A stretch of 64,000 bases of DNA from Streptomyces sp. I6 (GCA_003725745.1 RHDP01000001.1:2325501-2389500), one strand, 5' to 3'; positions 1 to 11,257 are shown, counted from the first letter of the stretch. Translations and numbers: made by a program. The notes: a model not told the origin generated them from the sequence alone.

Positions 1-1
1 G

Positions 2-385
2 GTGCTGGGCAACCCCCCTCCGGGTGGTCCCGCCGACGTCGAGGGCGAGCCGTGGACGACGGGCGGGGAGCTGACGCCGGAGGACGGCGAACGGAGCGGG
101 GACGGCGACACGGCGGAGGACGGAGAACGGGCCGGGGACGGCGACACGGCGGAGGACGGAGAACGGGCCGGGGACGGCGATGAGCGTTCGCCCCGCGGCA
201 GGGACGAGGACGCCTCACCCGGGCCGCGCGACTCCGGATCGTCCCGGCCCCGCGAACGCGACTCCCGGGACGCCGGGGACGCCGGGGACGCCGACGATGC
301 CGGGGAAACCAGGGAGGCCCGGGGAGCTGGGGACGACCAGCCGCCGGCCACCACCACGCGCGGGCCGTCGCCGGCCGGCGGGTGA
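2..385 (+). CDS. C-terminal end of an unidentified protein (5' partial)
   Basis: An open frame enters from the left edge and ends at a TGA at 383-385. It shows a hydrophilic Asp/Glu/Gly/Arg-rich tail with a 12-residue repeat (TAEDGERAGDGD) encoded by 36-bp DNA repeats, then a Pro/Thr-rich end. There is no recognisable domain; this looks like a disordered C-terminus of a larger protein that begins outside the window. A GTG at position 2 makes a start there formally possible but unlikely. It converges on hppD and shares a terminator-like hairpin with it. Confidence 0.45.
   Translation: MLGNPPPGGPADVEGEPWTTGGELTPEDGERSGDGDTAEDGERAGDGDTAEDGERAGDGDERSPRGRDEDASPGPRDSGSSRPRERDSRDAGDAGDADDAGETREARGAGDDQPPATTTRGPSPAGG
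78..182 (+). repeat. 36-bp in-frame tandem repeat, about 2.9 copies
   Basis: Units start at 78, 114 and 150, each beginning CGGAGGACGG. The first copy differs at a few bases and the last is cut short. The period is a multiple of three, so copy-number change would add or remove 12 residues without breaking the frame. Confidence 0.8.
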
Positions 386-454
386 CCGGCGGACGACCGG
401 TGACTGACCGGTGAGTGAGACTGAGGACCGCGGTGCCGCGGTGCCGCGACGCCG

Positions 455-488
455 CGCGGCCCCACGGGTCAGGGTCCGTGGGGCCGCG
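455..488. terminator. hairpin between convergent genes
   Basis: A perfect 13-bp inverted repeat (455-467 with 476-488) has an 8-nt loop and lies 25 nt past the hppD stop. No T-run follows, as is usual in Streptomyces. It probably serves hppD and possibly the converging partial gene. Confidence 0.7.
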
Positions 489-513
489 GGGACGGAGCCG
501 GGCTCCGTACGGG

Positions 514-1781
<1,268 letters not shown>

Positions 1782-2255
1782 GTGGCGATCGATCATCTGG
1801 ACGGCAGGCTGATCGTGCTGCTCGCACGGGAGCCGAGGATCGGGGTCCTGGAGGCGTCCCGCCGGCTGGGGGTCGCACGCGGCACCGTGCAGGCGCGGCT
1901 GGACCGGCTCCAGTCGAACGGGGTCATCCGCGGTTTCGGGCCCGAGGTCGACCCGTCCGCGCTGGGCTACCCGGTGACCGCGTTCGCGACGCTGGAGATC
2001 AAGCAGGGGCAGGGGGCCGACGTGCGGGCCCATCTCGCCACCGTTCCCGAGGTGCTGGAACTGCACACGACGACCGGTCACGGCGACATGCTGTGCCGGC
2101 TGGTCGCGCGGTCCAACGCGGACCTCCAGCGGGTGATCGACCGGGTCGTGGGGTTCGACGGCATCGTGCGGGCGTCCACCGCGATCGTGATGGAGAACCC
2201 GGTACCGCTGCGGATCATCCCGCTGGTGGAACAGGCGGCGGAGGACGCCCGCTGA
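1782..2255 (+). CDS. Lrp/AsnC-family transcriptional regulator
   Basis: A 157-residue protein of the usual Lrp size. The N-terminal winged HTH spans about residues 5-55 (LDGRLIVLLAREPRIGV, then GVARGTVQARLDRL), followed by a RAM ligand-binding domain at about 65-145 with the TTTGHGDMLCRLVA core. It starts at GTG 1782 with AAGGGG 5 nt upstream. It is divergent from hppD, so by inference it senses an aromatic amino acid or keto acid and controls tyrosine degradation. The 3' end converges on the S16 protease gene. Confidence 0.93.
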   Translation: MAIDHLDGRLIVLLAREPRIGVLEASRRLGVARGTVQARLDRLQSNGVIRGFGPEVDPSALGYPVTAFATLEIKQGQGADVRAHLATVPEVLELHTTTGHGDMLCRLVARSNADLQRVIDRVVGFDGIVRASTAIVMENPVPLRIIPLVEQAAEDAR

Positions 2256-2318
2256 CCCGGTCGGCCCAACTGCCCCCACCGCCCTCACCGGCATCGGACG
2301 TGCGGCGCACCCGCGACG

Positions 2319-2339
2319 GGCGCCCCCGATCCGGGCGCC
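2319..2339. terminator. short GC hairpin between convergent genes
   Basis: GGCGCCC (2319-2325) pairs with GGGCGCC (2333-2339) across a 7-nt loop. It lies in the 173-bp gap between the lrp and S16 protease stops. No T-tract; a plausible but weak bidirectional terminator. Confidence 0.4.
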
Positions 2340-2428
2340 GTGCCCAGGCCGCCACGGCCCCGGGCCACGGGAACCCGGCGCGCACCACACCCCCGGGCCG
2401 GACCACGGGCGGACCACGGCCCCGCCGG

Positions 2429-3247
2429 TCAGCACTTCGGGATGCTGTCGCCCTTCTGCAGCGCCTTGAGCGACGACACCGCGTCCGTCAGCTCGGTGAC
2501 CGGGATCAGCGTCATGCCCTCGGGCAGCTGCTCTTCGGCCACGGCGCACTCGGCCTTGGGAACGAGGAACACGGTCGCGCCGTCGCGCGCCGCCGCCTGG
2601 GTCTTCAGCGCGACCCCGCCGACCGCGCCGACCTTGCCGTCGGCGTCGATGGTGCCCGTGCCCGCGATGTTCCGGCCGCCGGTGAGATCGCCGCCCGCAC
2701 CGTCGCCCGCGAGCTTGTCCACGATGCCGAGGGAGAAGAGGAGCCCGGCGCTCGGGCCGCCGACGTCGGCGAGGTGCAGGGTGACCTTCACCTTCGCGGG
2801 GTCCTTCTTGAGGTAGCCCAGGGCAGCGTCCACCGCGCTGTTCTGCGACTTCCGCATCTCGGCGGTGTTGTGCTCCTCGATCTCCTCGTCCGACCGCCCG
2901 GAGGGGTAGACGGAGTCGCGCGGCAGCACGGCGCGGTCCCTGCGCACCCACGCGTCCGCCACGTCGCCGAGATCGACCTCGGCCGAGGGACCGGTCGCCA
3001 CGATGGTCGTCATCCGCAACTGCCCCTGGGTTGGCCGTACGGGTGCTCCGGAGACGGTGATCACCGGCTTGCCCCGGTCGGTTCCCAGCACGTTCGTGGT
3101 CTGCCCGGGCTGGGCCACGGTGAACGGCAGGGGCGCGAGCGCCGCGACCGCGAGCAGCGATGCGACCGGCAGGGCGCAGACGGCGAGAGCCCGGGGGCGG
3201 GAGAGACGCGAGAGGCGAGAGAACACCCTGTCAATGTATCGGTCCAC
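2429..3247 (-). CDS. S16 (Lon-type) serine protease, membrane-anchored, no ATPase
   Basis: About 272 residues: an N-terminal transmembrane or signal-anchor segment (roughly residues 20-40, LAVCALPVASLLAVAALAPL), then a Lon proteolytic domain. The Ser-Lys dyad is visible as the Ser of GGPSAGL and the Lys of GGVALKTQAA. There is no AAA+ module and no clear PDZ domain, so it is shorter than the YlbL-like family (about 350 aa). Substrate unknown; the protease domain should face outside. The start is uncertain: GTG 3247 follows GGAG at poor spacing, and the frame stays open further upstream. Confidence 0.8.
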   Translation of the reverse strand: MDRYIDRVFSRLSRLSRPRALAVCALPVASLLAVAALAPLPFTVAQPGQTTNVLGTDRGKPVITVSGAPVRPTQGQLRMTTIVATGPSAEVDLGDVADAWVRRDRAVLPRDSVYPSGRSDEEIEEHNTAEMRKSQNSAVDAALGYLKKDPAKVKVTLHLADVGGPSAGLLFSLGIVDKLAGDGAGGDLTGGRNIAGTGTIDADGKVGAVGGVALKTQAAARDGATVFLVPKAECAVAEEQLPEGMTLIPVTELTDAVSSLKALQKGDSIPKC

Positions 3248-3503
3248 TCGCTCCGCCCGGATCGGGCCCGGACCCGGCGGCCCCTGCGGGGACCGTCCCG
3301 AGACCGGCTCAGGACCGGTTGGGGGGCCTCCCGGGGCCGGGGACGAAAGGCGACCGTGCGGCGGTCGGACGGTCGGCGCATCCGCGTGCGGCGGTCGAAC
3401 GGGAGCAGTGGGGACGGACGGCCCGAGCGTTCCGGCGGCCCGGCGGCCCGGCGACCGGGCAGCTCGCTCAGCCGGCGGCTCGCCTGCCCGGCCGCCCGCC
3501 GGT

Positions 3504-4145
3504 TCAGCGCAGTGCGTCCGCGACCTCGCGTGCCGCGTCCACCACCCTGGGGCCCACCCGTTCGGGGACCGAGTCCGCCAGCATGACGACGCCGACACTG
3601 CCCTCTATGCCGGTCACCCCGACGAGCGCTGCGGCGGCCCCGCTGGCGCCCGCCTCCAGTTCACCGTGGGTGAGGGTGTACGAGGGCTCGGCAAGACCCC
3701 CCTGACGTGCGGCGAGGATCGCCTTTCCCGCCGCTCCGCGGTCCAGCGGGTGGCGGAAGCCGGCCCGGTACGCCACGTGGTAGTCCGTCCAGGTCGGTTC
3801 GACGACCGCCACCGCGAGCGCCTCCGTCCCGTCGACCAGTGTGAGATGGGCGGTCGCGCCGATGTCCTCGGCGAGGGAGCGCAGCGCCGGCAGCGCCGCC
3901 TCCCGCACCAGCGGGTGCACCTGACGGCCGAGGCGGATCACGCCGAGCCCCACCCGGGCCCGACCTCCCAAGTCACGCCGGACCAGGGCGTGTTGCTCGA
4001 GGGTGGCGAGCAGTCGGTAGACGACGGTCCGGTTGACGCCGAGCCGGTTGGACAGCTCGGTCACGGTCAGCCCGTGGTCGGTGTCGGCGAGCAGTTTGAG
4101 GACACGCAGTCCTCTGTCGAGCGTCTGGGAGGTCTCCGCGGTCAC
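3504..4145 (-). CDS. IclR-family transcriptional regulator
   Basis: 213 residues, slightly short for IclR (about 250). An N-terminal winged HTH spans about residues 8-60 (LDRGLRVLKLLAD, then LGVNRTVVYRLLATLEQ), followed by an effector domain containing the typical YRAGFRHPLDRGAAGKAIL stretch. The start GTG 4145 has a strong GAAGGAGAGG Shine-Dalgarno. The ligand cannot be told. It is transcribed toward the S16 protease gene, 256 bp away. Confidence 0.92.
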   Translation of the reverse strand: MTAETSQTLDRGLRVLKLLADTDHGLTVTELSNRLGVNRTVVYRLLATLEQHALVRRDLGGRARVGLGVIRLGRQVHPLVREAALPALRSLAEDIGATAHLTLVDGTEALAVAVVEPTWTDYHVAYRAGFRHPLDRGAAGKAILAARQGGLAEPSYTLTHGELEAGASGAAAALVGVTGIEGSVGVVMLADSVPERVGPRVVDAAREVADALR

Positions 4146-4846
4146 GACGCCCTCTCCTTCGAGGTGAGTGCGGCGACGCTCTCGCGGCCAGCGGCACCGG
4201 TCCCATCGGCGACGCACGGAGAGGCCGCCGGCAGGCCATGGCACACCGGCTGCGCTCCGCGGCGGCGCTGCCACGGGGCGTTTCATGTGCGGGGACAGTA
4301 GCGAAGCCGGTTCGCTCAGCGGAAGACCTCGTCCAGAATCCGGGCGCCGAATGACCCTGCCGTCCGCTATCGGCGTGCAAGTCGGGACGACCAGCGACTT
4401 CGCGCGACACATCCCTCTTCGGCCTCCGCCGAAGAGGGACACCGCACCACCCTCGACACGGCCCGGGCGCACGGCCGGAAGGGAAGGCGGGAGCCGGGGT
4501 ACAGCGCGGCCCCAGGGGAACACCGGACCCGGGCGCGCGGGACCCGGGGCGCGAGAGCCACACCCCTGGAGAACGCACCACCTGGAGAACGCACCGTCTG
4601 CGGAAGGCACCGCCTGCGGAGCACCGGACCCACGGAGCACCGGCCCCGGGAACACAGGCCCGGGCAACGCAGCGCCCGCACCGGCCGGGCCGCGGGGCCC
4701 GAACCCGGCGGGTGCGGGGCAGGGTTACGGGATCCGCGGAACAGGCTCGCGGAGGCTGGTGCGCGCCGGTCCGGCGGCGGACCGGCGCATGGGAGCGCGA
4801 CAGGGCCCGGAAGCCGCCGTACGCGCCTGGCGGTCACCGCGTGCGC
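4146..4846. other. 701-bp intergenic region, no gene seen
   Basis: Very GC-rich sequence between the helicase stop and the IclR start. Apart from a strong hairpin at 4412-4439 it holds only short imperfect repeats built on GGAGAACGCACC and GGAGCACCGG (about 4565-4650). Open frames crossing it have Arg/Pro-rich composition and no ribosome site, so I do not call a gene. Confidence 0.6.
4412..4439 (-). terminator. 12-bp perfect hairpin downstream of the helicase gene
   Basis: Arms 4412-4423 and 4428-4439 (TCCCTCTTCGGC and its complement) pair perfectly around a CTCC tetraloop. It lies about 410 nt past the helicase stop and before the IclR gene, in the direction both genes are read. Confidence 0.7.
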
Positions 4847-6630
4847 TCACCGCATACGGGTGGCCCACTCCTGCACCTTCTTGATCCGCTCCCGGATCTG
4901 GCCCGCGGTCGCCTCCGCGCTCGGCGGCCCTCCGCACACCCTCCGCAGCTCCGTGTGGATCACTCCGTGCGGTTTGCCGCTCTGGTGGACGTACGCGCCC
5001 ACCATCGTGTTCAGCTGCTTCCTCAGCTCCAGCAGTTCCTTGTGCGAGACCACCGGCCGGCGCTCCGCGGGCAGTTCCAGCAGGTCCGCCTCCGCGTCCG
5101 GCTTCCTGCGGCTGTGCGCGATCTGCCGCGCCTGCCGCTTCTGCAGCAGCAGTTGCACCTGGTCCGGCTCCAGCAGGCCCGGGATGCCGAGGTAGTCCTG
5201 CTCCTCCTCGCTGCCCGGGTGGGCCTGCATGCCGAACTCGGCACCGTTGTACATCACCCGGTCGAAGACGGCGTCGGACTCCAGCGCCTCGAAGGGCAGC
5301 ATGTCCTGCTCGCCGGTGTCCTCGTCCTGCTGCCTGTTCGCCTCGTCCATCTCCTTCTCGGACTCGGCGTAGGGGTCCTCCTCCCTTCCTTCCTCGGGCG
5401 GTCGAGCGCGTGGTCCCGCTCGACCTCCATCTCGTTCGCGAAGCCCAGCAGCATCGGGATCGTCGGCAGGAACACGGACGCCGTCTCGCCGCGCCGCCGG
5501 GAGCGGACGAAACGGCCGACGGCCTGGGCGAAGAAGAGGGGCGTGGAGATGGTCGTGGCGTACACGCCGACCGCGAGCCGGGGGACGTCGACGCCCTCGG
5601 ACACCATCCGGACGGCGACCATCCAGCGGTCCTGGTTCCCGCTGAACTCGTCGATGCGCTTCGAGGCGCCCGCGTCGTCGGACAGCACGACGGTCGCCTT
5701 CGTACCGGTGATCTCCCGGATGAGCTTGGCGTAGGCACGCGCCGAGTCCTGGTCGGAGGCGATGACGAGACCGCCCGCGTCCGGGATGGCCTTCCTGACC
5801 TCGCCCAGCCGCTGGTCGGCGGCGCGGAGCACGTTCGGCATCCAGTCGCCGCGCGGGTCGAGCGCGGTGCGCCACGCCTGCGAGACGGCGTCCTTGGTCA
5901 TCGGCTCGCCGAGCCTGGCCGCGACCTCGTCGCCGGCCTTGGTGCGCCAGCGCATGTTGCCGCTGTAGGACAGGAAGATCACGGGACGGACGACGCCGTC
6001 GGCGAGGGCGTTGCCGTAGCCGTAGGTGTAGTCGGCGGCGGACCGGCGGATGCCGTCGTCGCCCTCCTCGTAGGTGACGAACGGGATGGGGTTGGTGTCG
6101 GAGCGGAAGGGCGTGCCGGTCAGGGCGAGTCGGCGGGTGGCGGGTTCGAACGCCTCCAGGCACGCCTCGCCCCACGACTTGGAGTCGCCGGCGTGGTGGA
6201 TCTCGTCGAGGATCACGAGGGTCTTGCGCTGCTCGCTGCGGTTGCGGTGGAGCATCGGGCGTACGCCGACACCGGCGTAGGTGACGGCGACCCCGTCGTA
6301 CTCCTTGCTGAGCGGACCGGCGCTGTAGTCCGGGTCCAGTTTGATGCCGATGCGCGCGGCCGCGGCGGCCCACTGCTTCTTGAGGTGCTCGGTCGGCGCG
6401 ACCACGGTGATCTGCTGCACGACGTGGTGATGCAGCAGCCAGGAGGCGAGGGTGAGCGCGAACGTCGTCTTGCCGGCGCCGGGCGTCGCCACCGCGAGGA
6501 AGTCACGCGGTTGTTCCTGGACGTACCTCTCCATGGCGCCCTGCTGCCAGGCACGCAGCTTGTTCGCCGTCCCCCAGGGGGCGCGGCCGGGAAAGGCGGG
6601 TGAGAGGTGGTGGGAGGCGGTAGTAGACAC
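4847..6630 (-). CDS. DEAD/DEAH-box helicase (frameshifted; probable 1-base loss)
   Basis: Superfamily 2 helicase of about 594 residues if repaired. Motif I is ATPGAGKTTFAL, motif II LDEIHH, motif III LTGTPFRSD, and motif VI AQAVGRFVRSRRRGE. The N-terminal two thirds reads in one frame to about 5390 (ALDRPRKEG); the rest (EEDPYAESEKEMDEANR to the end) is in the next frame. One missing base near 5380-5393, in the G-run of AAGGAAGGGAGG, restores the whole protein. Start GTG 6630 is chosen because the family begins S-T-T-A-x-H-H-L-S-P-A-F-P-G-R. The C-terminal 190 residues are Glu-rich and specific to the actinobacterial homologues. Role unknown, probably nucleic-acid repair. Confidence 0.85.
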
Positions 6631-6792
6631 GGTCTCCGGTTCGAGGCAGGGCTGCGGCGTTACGTAGGACAACCGGGCCACCCTACCGGTGCGGCCGCTG
6701 CCCGGGGGCCGCACCGGGCAGTGCGGGGAGGGGGTGAGACCCGCCTCACAGAGGCGGCCCGGGGCGCCCCGGCCCGGGCCCGCCGGCCCCGT

Positions 6793-7173
6793 TCACAGCG
6801 TGCGCAGCACGGCGCCGATCAGGGCCGGATCACCCATCTCGCCGGCCGCCACGGACACGACCAGGTCGTACGCCCGGTCCTGGTCGACCTCGGCGCCGTA
6901 GGCGCCGGTCCCCTCGACTCCCACAGCGAGGACCTCACCGTGGGAACGGAGCCAGTCCAGCAGCCGCCGGTATCCCTCCGGCGTGGTCTCGAACCGTTCG
7001 GTGGCCAGGTGCCGGCCAATGCCGTCGATGACCGCTGCCTGGTGGAGGTCAGTGTGGAGGTCAGTGTGGGTGTCGATCCCGCCGATCACCGCTGTCTCGT
7101 CCGCCGTGCTGGTGTGTGCCCCCTTCCGACGCTCGACGGTGGGAGGGCGCGAGCCGGTCGGGTAGCCGGACAA
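6793..7173 (-). pseudogene. IS110-family transposase fragment fused to a Doc-like C-terminus
   Basis: Residues from VIGGIDTHTD to VEGTGAYGAE are the N-terminal DEDD (RuvC-like) part of an IS110 transposase. The rest of the transposase is missing. After GAYGAE the frame continues into about 32 residues ending AYDLVVSVAAGEMGDP...VLRTL. By eye this tail resembles the C-terminus of Doc/Fic toxins (phage P1 Doc ends with ADLTVGAATGEIS...LRRL). A 12-bp tandem duplication (7043-7066) doubles DLHT inside the first catalytic motif. A relic of an insertion with deletion; no function expected. Confidence 0.75.
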
Positions 7174-7366
7174 GACAGTGACGGGACCTTTGGCCGGGCT
7201 CCTGACTTGTTGAATCGACCCCAGACGCTATGACGTCACGAACGCCCGTCCGGCCACGCGCCAGACGGCGTCGCCCGGCAGGCCGACGAGTCCCCGAGAG
7301 GACAACCGAAGCGTCAGTCAGGCGGAGAGTCAGACCCCCGGGCGATGCCATGGCTAATCCTCACTG

Positions 7367-8879
7367 TCAGGCGGGGCGGCGCTCGTGCAGCCGGGTGGCG
7401 ACCCAGGCTCCGAGCAGCGCGACCGCGGCCATGGGCAGGAACACCGCGGCGAAGGCGGCCGTGTGGGCGGCGCTCTCCACCCCCGCCTGGGCGACCGCGG
7501 CGCCGTGGCCACCCGCCGAGCCCCTCCCAGCGCGGCGAAGGCGGCGCCGCCCGCGGCCAGGAGGAGCACGTTGGACAGCCCGTCGGAGATCTGGAGGGCG
7601 GCGGAGTTGGTGCCTGCCTCCGCCGGGGCCGACAGCTTCAGCAGCAGCACGCTGGTGGAGGAGATGACCAGGCCCATGCCGAAGCAGCCCCAGGCCCAGG
7701 CGACCGCGACGACCCACGCCGGTACGGAGGGGATCAGCACGCTGGGTGCCGTCGCGATGGCCGCCGCGACGAGCACCATGCCCGCGACGGTCAGACGCTC
7801 CCGGTACACCTCGAGCCGCGGCCGGGACTGGACGAACGACCCCAGCGCCCAGGTCGCCCCGCCGACCGCGAGCGACAGGCCGGCCAGCGTCGGCGAAAGC
7901 CCTCTCTGGGTGACCAGCATCAGCGGTACGAAGGACTCCGCCGCGATGAAGGACCCGGCGGCCACTCCGCGCAGCAGCACCACCGACGGCAGCCCACGCG
8001 CCGCGCGGAACGTACCGCGCGGCATCAGGCCGAGCGCGGCCGGTACGAGCAGCGCGGCCCCCGCGGCGGCCGGGGCCAGCGAGAACCACCGCAGGTCCTG
8101 GGCCGCGTACTGGAGCACCCCGGCGCCGAGGGAGATGCCGAACGCCAGCCGGATCCTGCGCCGGTCGAGCGCCGGGACGGGCGCCAGGGGTCCACCGGGC
8201 CCGAGGCCCGGCGCCGTATCGCGGGCAGTGCCAGCGCGAGCGGGACGACGACGAGGGCGGGGATGCCGACGAACACCCAGCGCCAGCCGAGCTGTTCGGT
8301 GACCGTTCCGGCCGCGAGCGGTCCGACGACGGAGGGGATCACCCAGCTTGCGGCGAACGCCGCCATGATCGTCGGCCTCAGGTGCTCGGGGTAGGCCCGG
8401 CTGACGACGACGTACAGTGCGACGATCACCAGTCCGCCGCCCAGCCCCTGGACGGCCCGCCCGGCGATGAACCACCACATCGTGGCGGCCGTCCCGGACA
8501 GCAGCAGCCCCAGGCCGAAGGCGGTGATCCCGGCGCCCAGCGGCCCGAGCGGCCCGCTGCGGTCGGCCCACTGCCCGGACAGCACCATCGCGAACAGGCT
8601 TGTCGTGAAGTAGGCGGAGAAGGCGAACGCGTACAGCGGCACCCCGTCCAGCTCCCGCGCCGCCACGGGCATGGCCGTGCCGACGGCGGTCGCCTCGAAC
8701 GCGATCAGCAGGACGACGGAGACGATGCCGACGCTGAGGGCGCGCAGGCTCCGCCCGAGCACGCCACCGGTGAGGGTGGCGGTGGCGGTGGCGGTCCCGG
8801 GCGGGCCGGGAACACCGGCGGCCTGCCCGGCCGGCAGTTCGCCGGCACTGGCCGCGTCAGGTGGTTCGAGGGTGGTCAC
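7367..8879 (-). CDS. MFS efflux transporter (two frameshifts; probable base losses)
   Basis: Major-facilitator permease of about 504 residues after repair. The N-terminal half reads well (ALSVGIVSVVLLIAFEATAVGTAMP, GQWADRSGP loop, FIAGRAVQGLGGGLVIVALYVVVSRAYP). It shifts frame near 8187-8190 in a C4 run, resumes at PLAPVPALDRR, and shifts again near 7521-7530 (CCCCTCCC) before the end AFAAVFLPMAAVALLGAW. One base added at each site restores the frame. Start is GTG 8879. It resembles drug-exporting MFS proteins; the substrate is unknown. It lies between two mobile-element relics. Confidence 0.8.
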
Positions 8880-9035
8880 GCGCTCCAGAGTAAGGGGCGA
8901 GATTCGGGATGACCCCTGTCGCGGGGTGGAGGTCCGGTTCGGTCGTTGGTCCTAGGCCCGGTGGGAGCGGCTGGTGGCCGGCCCGCTCTCCAGCGGCTCG
9001 GCGAAGGGCGTGAACGTGAGTTGGTCACCGACTAC

Positions 9036-9863
9036 AGGGGTTGGCGCAGTGCTGATCAAGAGAGCCGGCCAGTTCTTCGACCTGCTGGACTTCGGACGCC
9101 GCGAGGGGGTACTGGACGGCCTGTCGCCCCGCTTCGTCCGTCACCCGGACCATCACACCATCAAGAAGGTCGACGAGAACGACGAGGAGATCGGCAAGGC
9201 CATCCCCGAAGCGGTTATCCGCCAGCTCGACCGGCACATCCACCTGCTGGGCAAGAACTTCCCCTACGGGGAGCTTCCTCCCGAGGCCGTCAACGCGATG
9301 CTTCGCACGGTCTATGTGGTCCTGCGGGACACCGGCCGGCGTCCCGCTGAGGTCGCCGGACTCGACCTGGACTGCCTGGAGTTCGACAACGGCGAGTACC
9401 AGCTCGTCTGGCACAACATGAAAGGCCGGCGACGGCGACGGCGCCTGCCGGTCCACCAGCAGACCGTGGACGCCATCAAGGCGTCGAGCCGTCCAACGTG
9501 AAGGCCGGAGGCAATGCCTGCCCGATCCGCTTCCCGTGCTCCGGGTGCGGTTCCTACCGCCCCGACCCCTCACACCTGCCCGCCATCGAGGACCAGGTCC
9601 GCAGCCTGAAGGCCAATCTGGAGCTGGCCCGCGCGATGGGCGCGGCCGACTACACGATCAGGGGCATGGAAGGCGAGATCGCGGACTACCTGAACGCGAT
9701 CAAGAAGATGAAGGCGAAGATGGACTCCATGCCCGACGAGGAACCCCACGAGGTCGAAGAGGCCAGCAAGATCTTGCGGCGCCTGCGCGCCGGCTCCGCT
9801 GCCTCCAGTCCGGTCGCCCTGCCCATGCCCGTCGTCCGCGCTGCCGAGGAGACCGGGGCGTGA
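9036..9863 (+). pseudogene. tyrosine recombinase (phage-type integrase) with its catalytic core deleted
   Basis: The first part (about 9060-9482) matches the middle of a long actinobacterial integrase: LRDTGRRPAEVAGLDLDCLEF carries the first catalytic Arg. The second part (about 9487-9860) is its C-terminal zinc-ribbon and coiled region (CPIRFPCSGCGSYRPDPSHLPAIEDQV). The frames differ and the segment that should hold the second Arg box (HxxR) and the nucleophilic Tyr is absent, so an internal deletion joins VDAIKA to EPSNVKAGG. The N-terminus is also missing. Its TGA overlaps the ATG of the DUF6262 gene (TGATG), keeping the normal operon layout. Confidence 0.8.
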
Positions 9864-10430
9864 TGGCCAAGCGCACCCCACTGACGTGCTCCGCGCGGCC
9901 AGGAAGAAGGAGAGCCTGGCCAAGCGGGCGAAGGTCCTCGCCGTCGTGGACGACATGAAGGGCAAGGGCGAGCCGATCACGTTCCTCGGCGTCGCCAAGG
10001 CCGCCCAGGTATCGAACTGGCTTGTCTACGCCGAGGGCGTGGGCGAGCACATCGAGGCCGCGCGCAAGGCTCAGACCACAGGCAGGGCTCGGGAGCGCAA
10101 GACCGGTGCCGCCGCCAGCCCGGCGAGCGTGGCGACCGACCTGGAACTGGCCCGCGCCGAACTCCGGGCCCTGCGGGAGGAGCGGGACCAGCTCAAAGCC
10201 GCAGTCCAGCGCGGCCTTGGACAGCGAGTCGGTCGAGCAGGTCACGCTGAACTGGTCTCCCGCATCAACGAACTCACTGCGGCCAACCAGGCACTTGCCG
10301 ACAAGCTGACCGCGCCGAGACCGACGCGGACGGCCTGCGGTCCGCGCTCACCGAGGCCCAGGACGACCTGATCTCCGCCCGGCAGGCACTGCGGAACATG
10401 GTGCGTGATCAGAACCGACCTCGCGACTGA
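9863..10430 (+). CDS. DUF6262-type integrase-associated protein (two frameshifts)
   Basis: Repaired length about 189 residues. It starts ATG 9863 (MAKRTP), overlapping the integrase stop. One base is missing near 9888-9893, giving VLRAARKKESLAKRAKVLAVVDDMKGKG..., and another near 10305-10312, after which ETDADGLRSALTEAQDDLISARQALRNM completes the protein. The N-terminus looks like a small DNA-binding domain (ITFLGVAKAAQVSNWLVYAEG), the rest a coiled coil. Such proteins sit directly behind large tyrosine recombinases in actinobacterial elements. With the recombinase gutted, it is an orphan. Confidence 0.7.
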
Positions 10431-10531
10431 CCCGATGGTGATTCAAGGTCGGGATCACGCTGAGAGTCTCTGCCCAGGGGCACCGTCCGGGTCGTAGACG
10501 TCAGTTCTCGCCTTCGGTGGCAGGCTGCACG

Positions 10532-11257
10532 TCAGCGTGCGTCCGAGTCGGCTGCCGGGGTCCTCCCGCGATGTGTGGGTCGCTGTCGGACGTGGACATC
10601 GGAAGTGTGAGGCGCGGTGATGACGCTGTGGTCGGGGATGGTGCGTGCGGCGAGGGTGACGCCGCTGGCGATCCGGCAGTCGCGGCCGAGGGCGAGGCCG
10701 GGGCCGAGGCTGATGCTGTTGCCGGTTTGGACCCGGTCGCCGATCAGTGCGCCGAACTGCGGTGTGCCACAGCGGTAGAGGCCGTCGGGAGTACGCAGGA
10801 TGATCTCCCGTTCAGGGTTGCTCATGTGGGGGCTCCACATGCTGATGGCCGCGATGGTCAGGTTGGCGGACAGATGGGCGTCGGCACCGGCGAGGGTGCG
10901 GTTGATACCGATGCGGTGGCCGAGGACAGCACGTTCGCCGAGAAAGGAGCGGGTGACCTCGCAGTTGAAGCCGACCGAGACGTCGGCGCAGAGTACGGAG
11001 CCGGCGCGGACGGTGGAGAACTCCCACACGCGTACGCGCGGCCCGATGATCACGTCGTCGCCGATGATCGCGGTCGGGTGGATCTGCGCGGTTGGGTGAA
11101 TACGGTGCGAGATCCGGGCGAGGGCCTGGCGGTGCCCGTCCTCCCAGAGCGCGAGGAAGTCGGACAGCTCGCTCTTCTCCAGGTGCTCGTAGGGGGTGCC
11201 GTCCAGCATTCCGCTGGTAGGAGCGGTGAGGTAGTCGCCGAGGCGGATGGTGGGCAT
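10532..11257 (-). CDS. left-handed beta-helix (hexapeptide) acyltransferase
   Basis: 241 residues. After a short N-terminal helix region the sequence is a string of hexapeptide turns (IHPTAQIHPTAIIGDDVIIGPRVRVWEFSTV..., ending LGPGLALGRDCRIASGVTL), typical of trimeric acyl- or acetyltransferases acting on nucleotide sugars. ATG 11257 follows AGGAAGG at 8 nt. It is divergent from a GT2 gene by 86 bp. With the neighbouring epimerase this suggests acylation of a sugar; the acceptor and acyl donor cannot be told. Confidence 0.8.
   Translation of the reverse strand: MPTIRLGDYLTAPTSGMLDGTPYEHLEKSELSDFLALWEDGHRQALARISHRIHPTAQIHPTAIIGDDVIIGPRVRVWEFSTVRAGSVLCADVSVGFNCEVTRSFLGERAVLGHRIGINRTLAGADAHLSANLTIAAISMWSPHMSNPEREIILRTPDGLYRCGTPQFGALIGDRVQTGNSISLGPGLALGRDCRIASGVTLAARTIPDHSVITAPHTSDVHVRQRPTHRGRTPAADSDAR

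Noticed and set aside
4168-4884. 238-codon plus-strand frame between IclR and helicase genes
   Set aside because: No ribosome site, Arg/Pro/Gly-rich composition, crosses a strong hairpin and runs into the helicase 3' end.
5254-5400. Programmed ribosomal frameshift in the helicase gene
   Set aside because: No slippery heptamer with a following stimulatory structure was evident, and the same kind of single-base loss occurs in many unrelated genes of the window.
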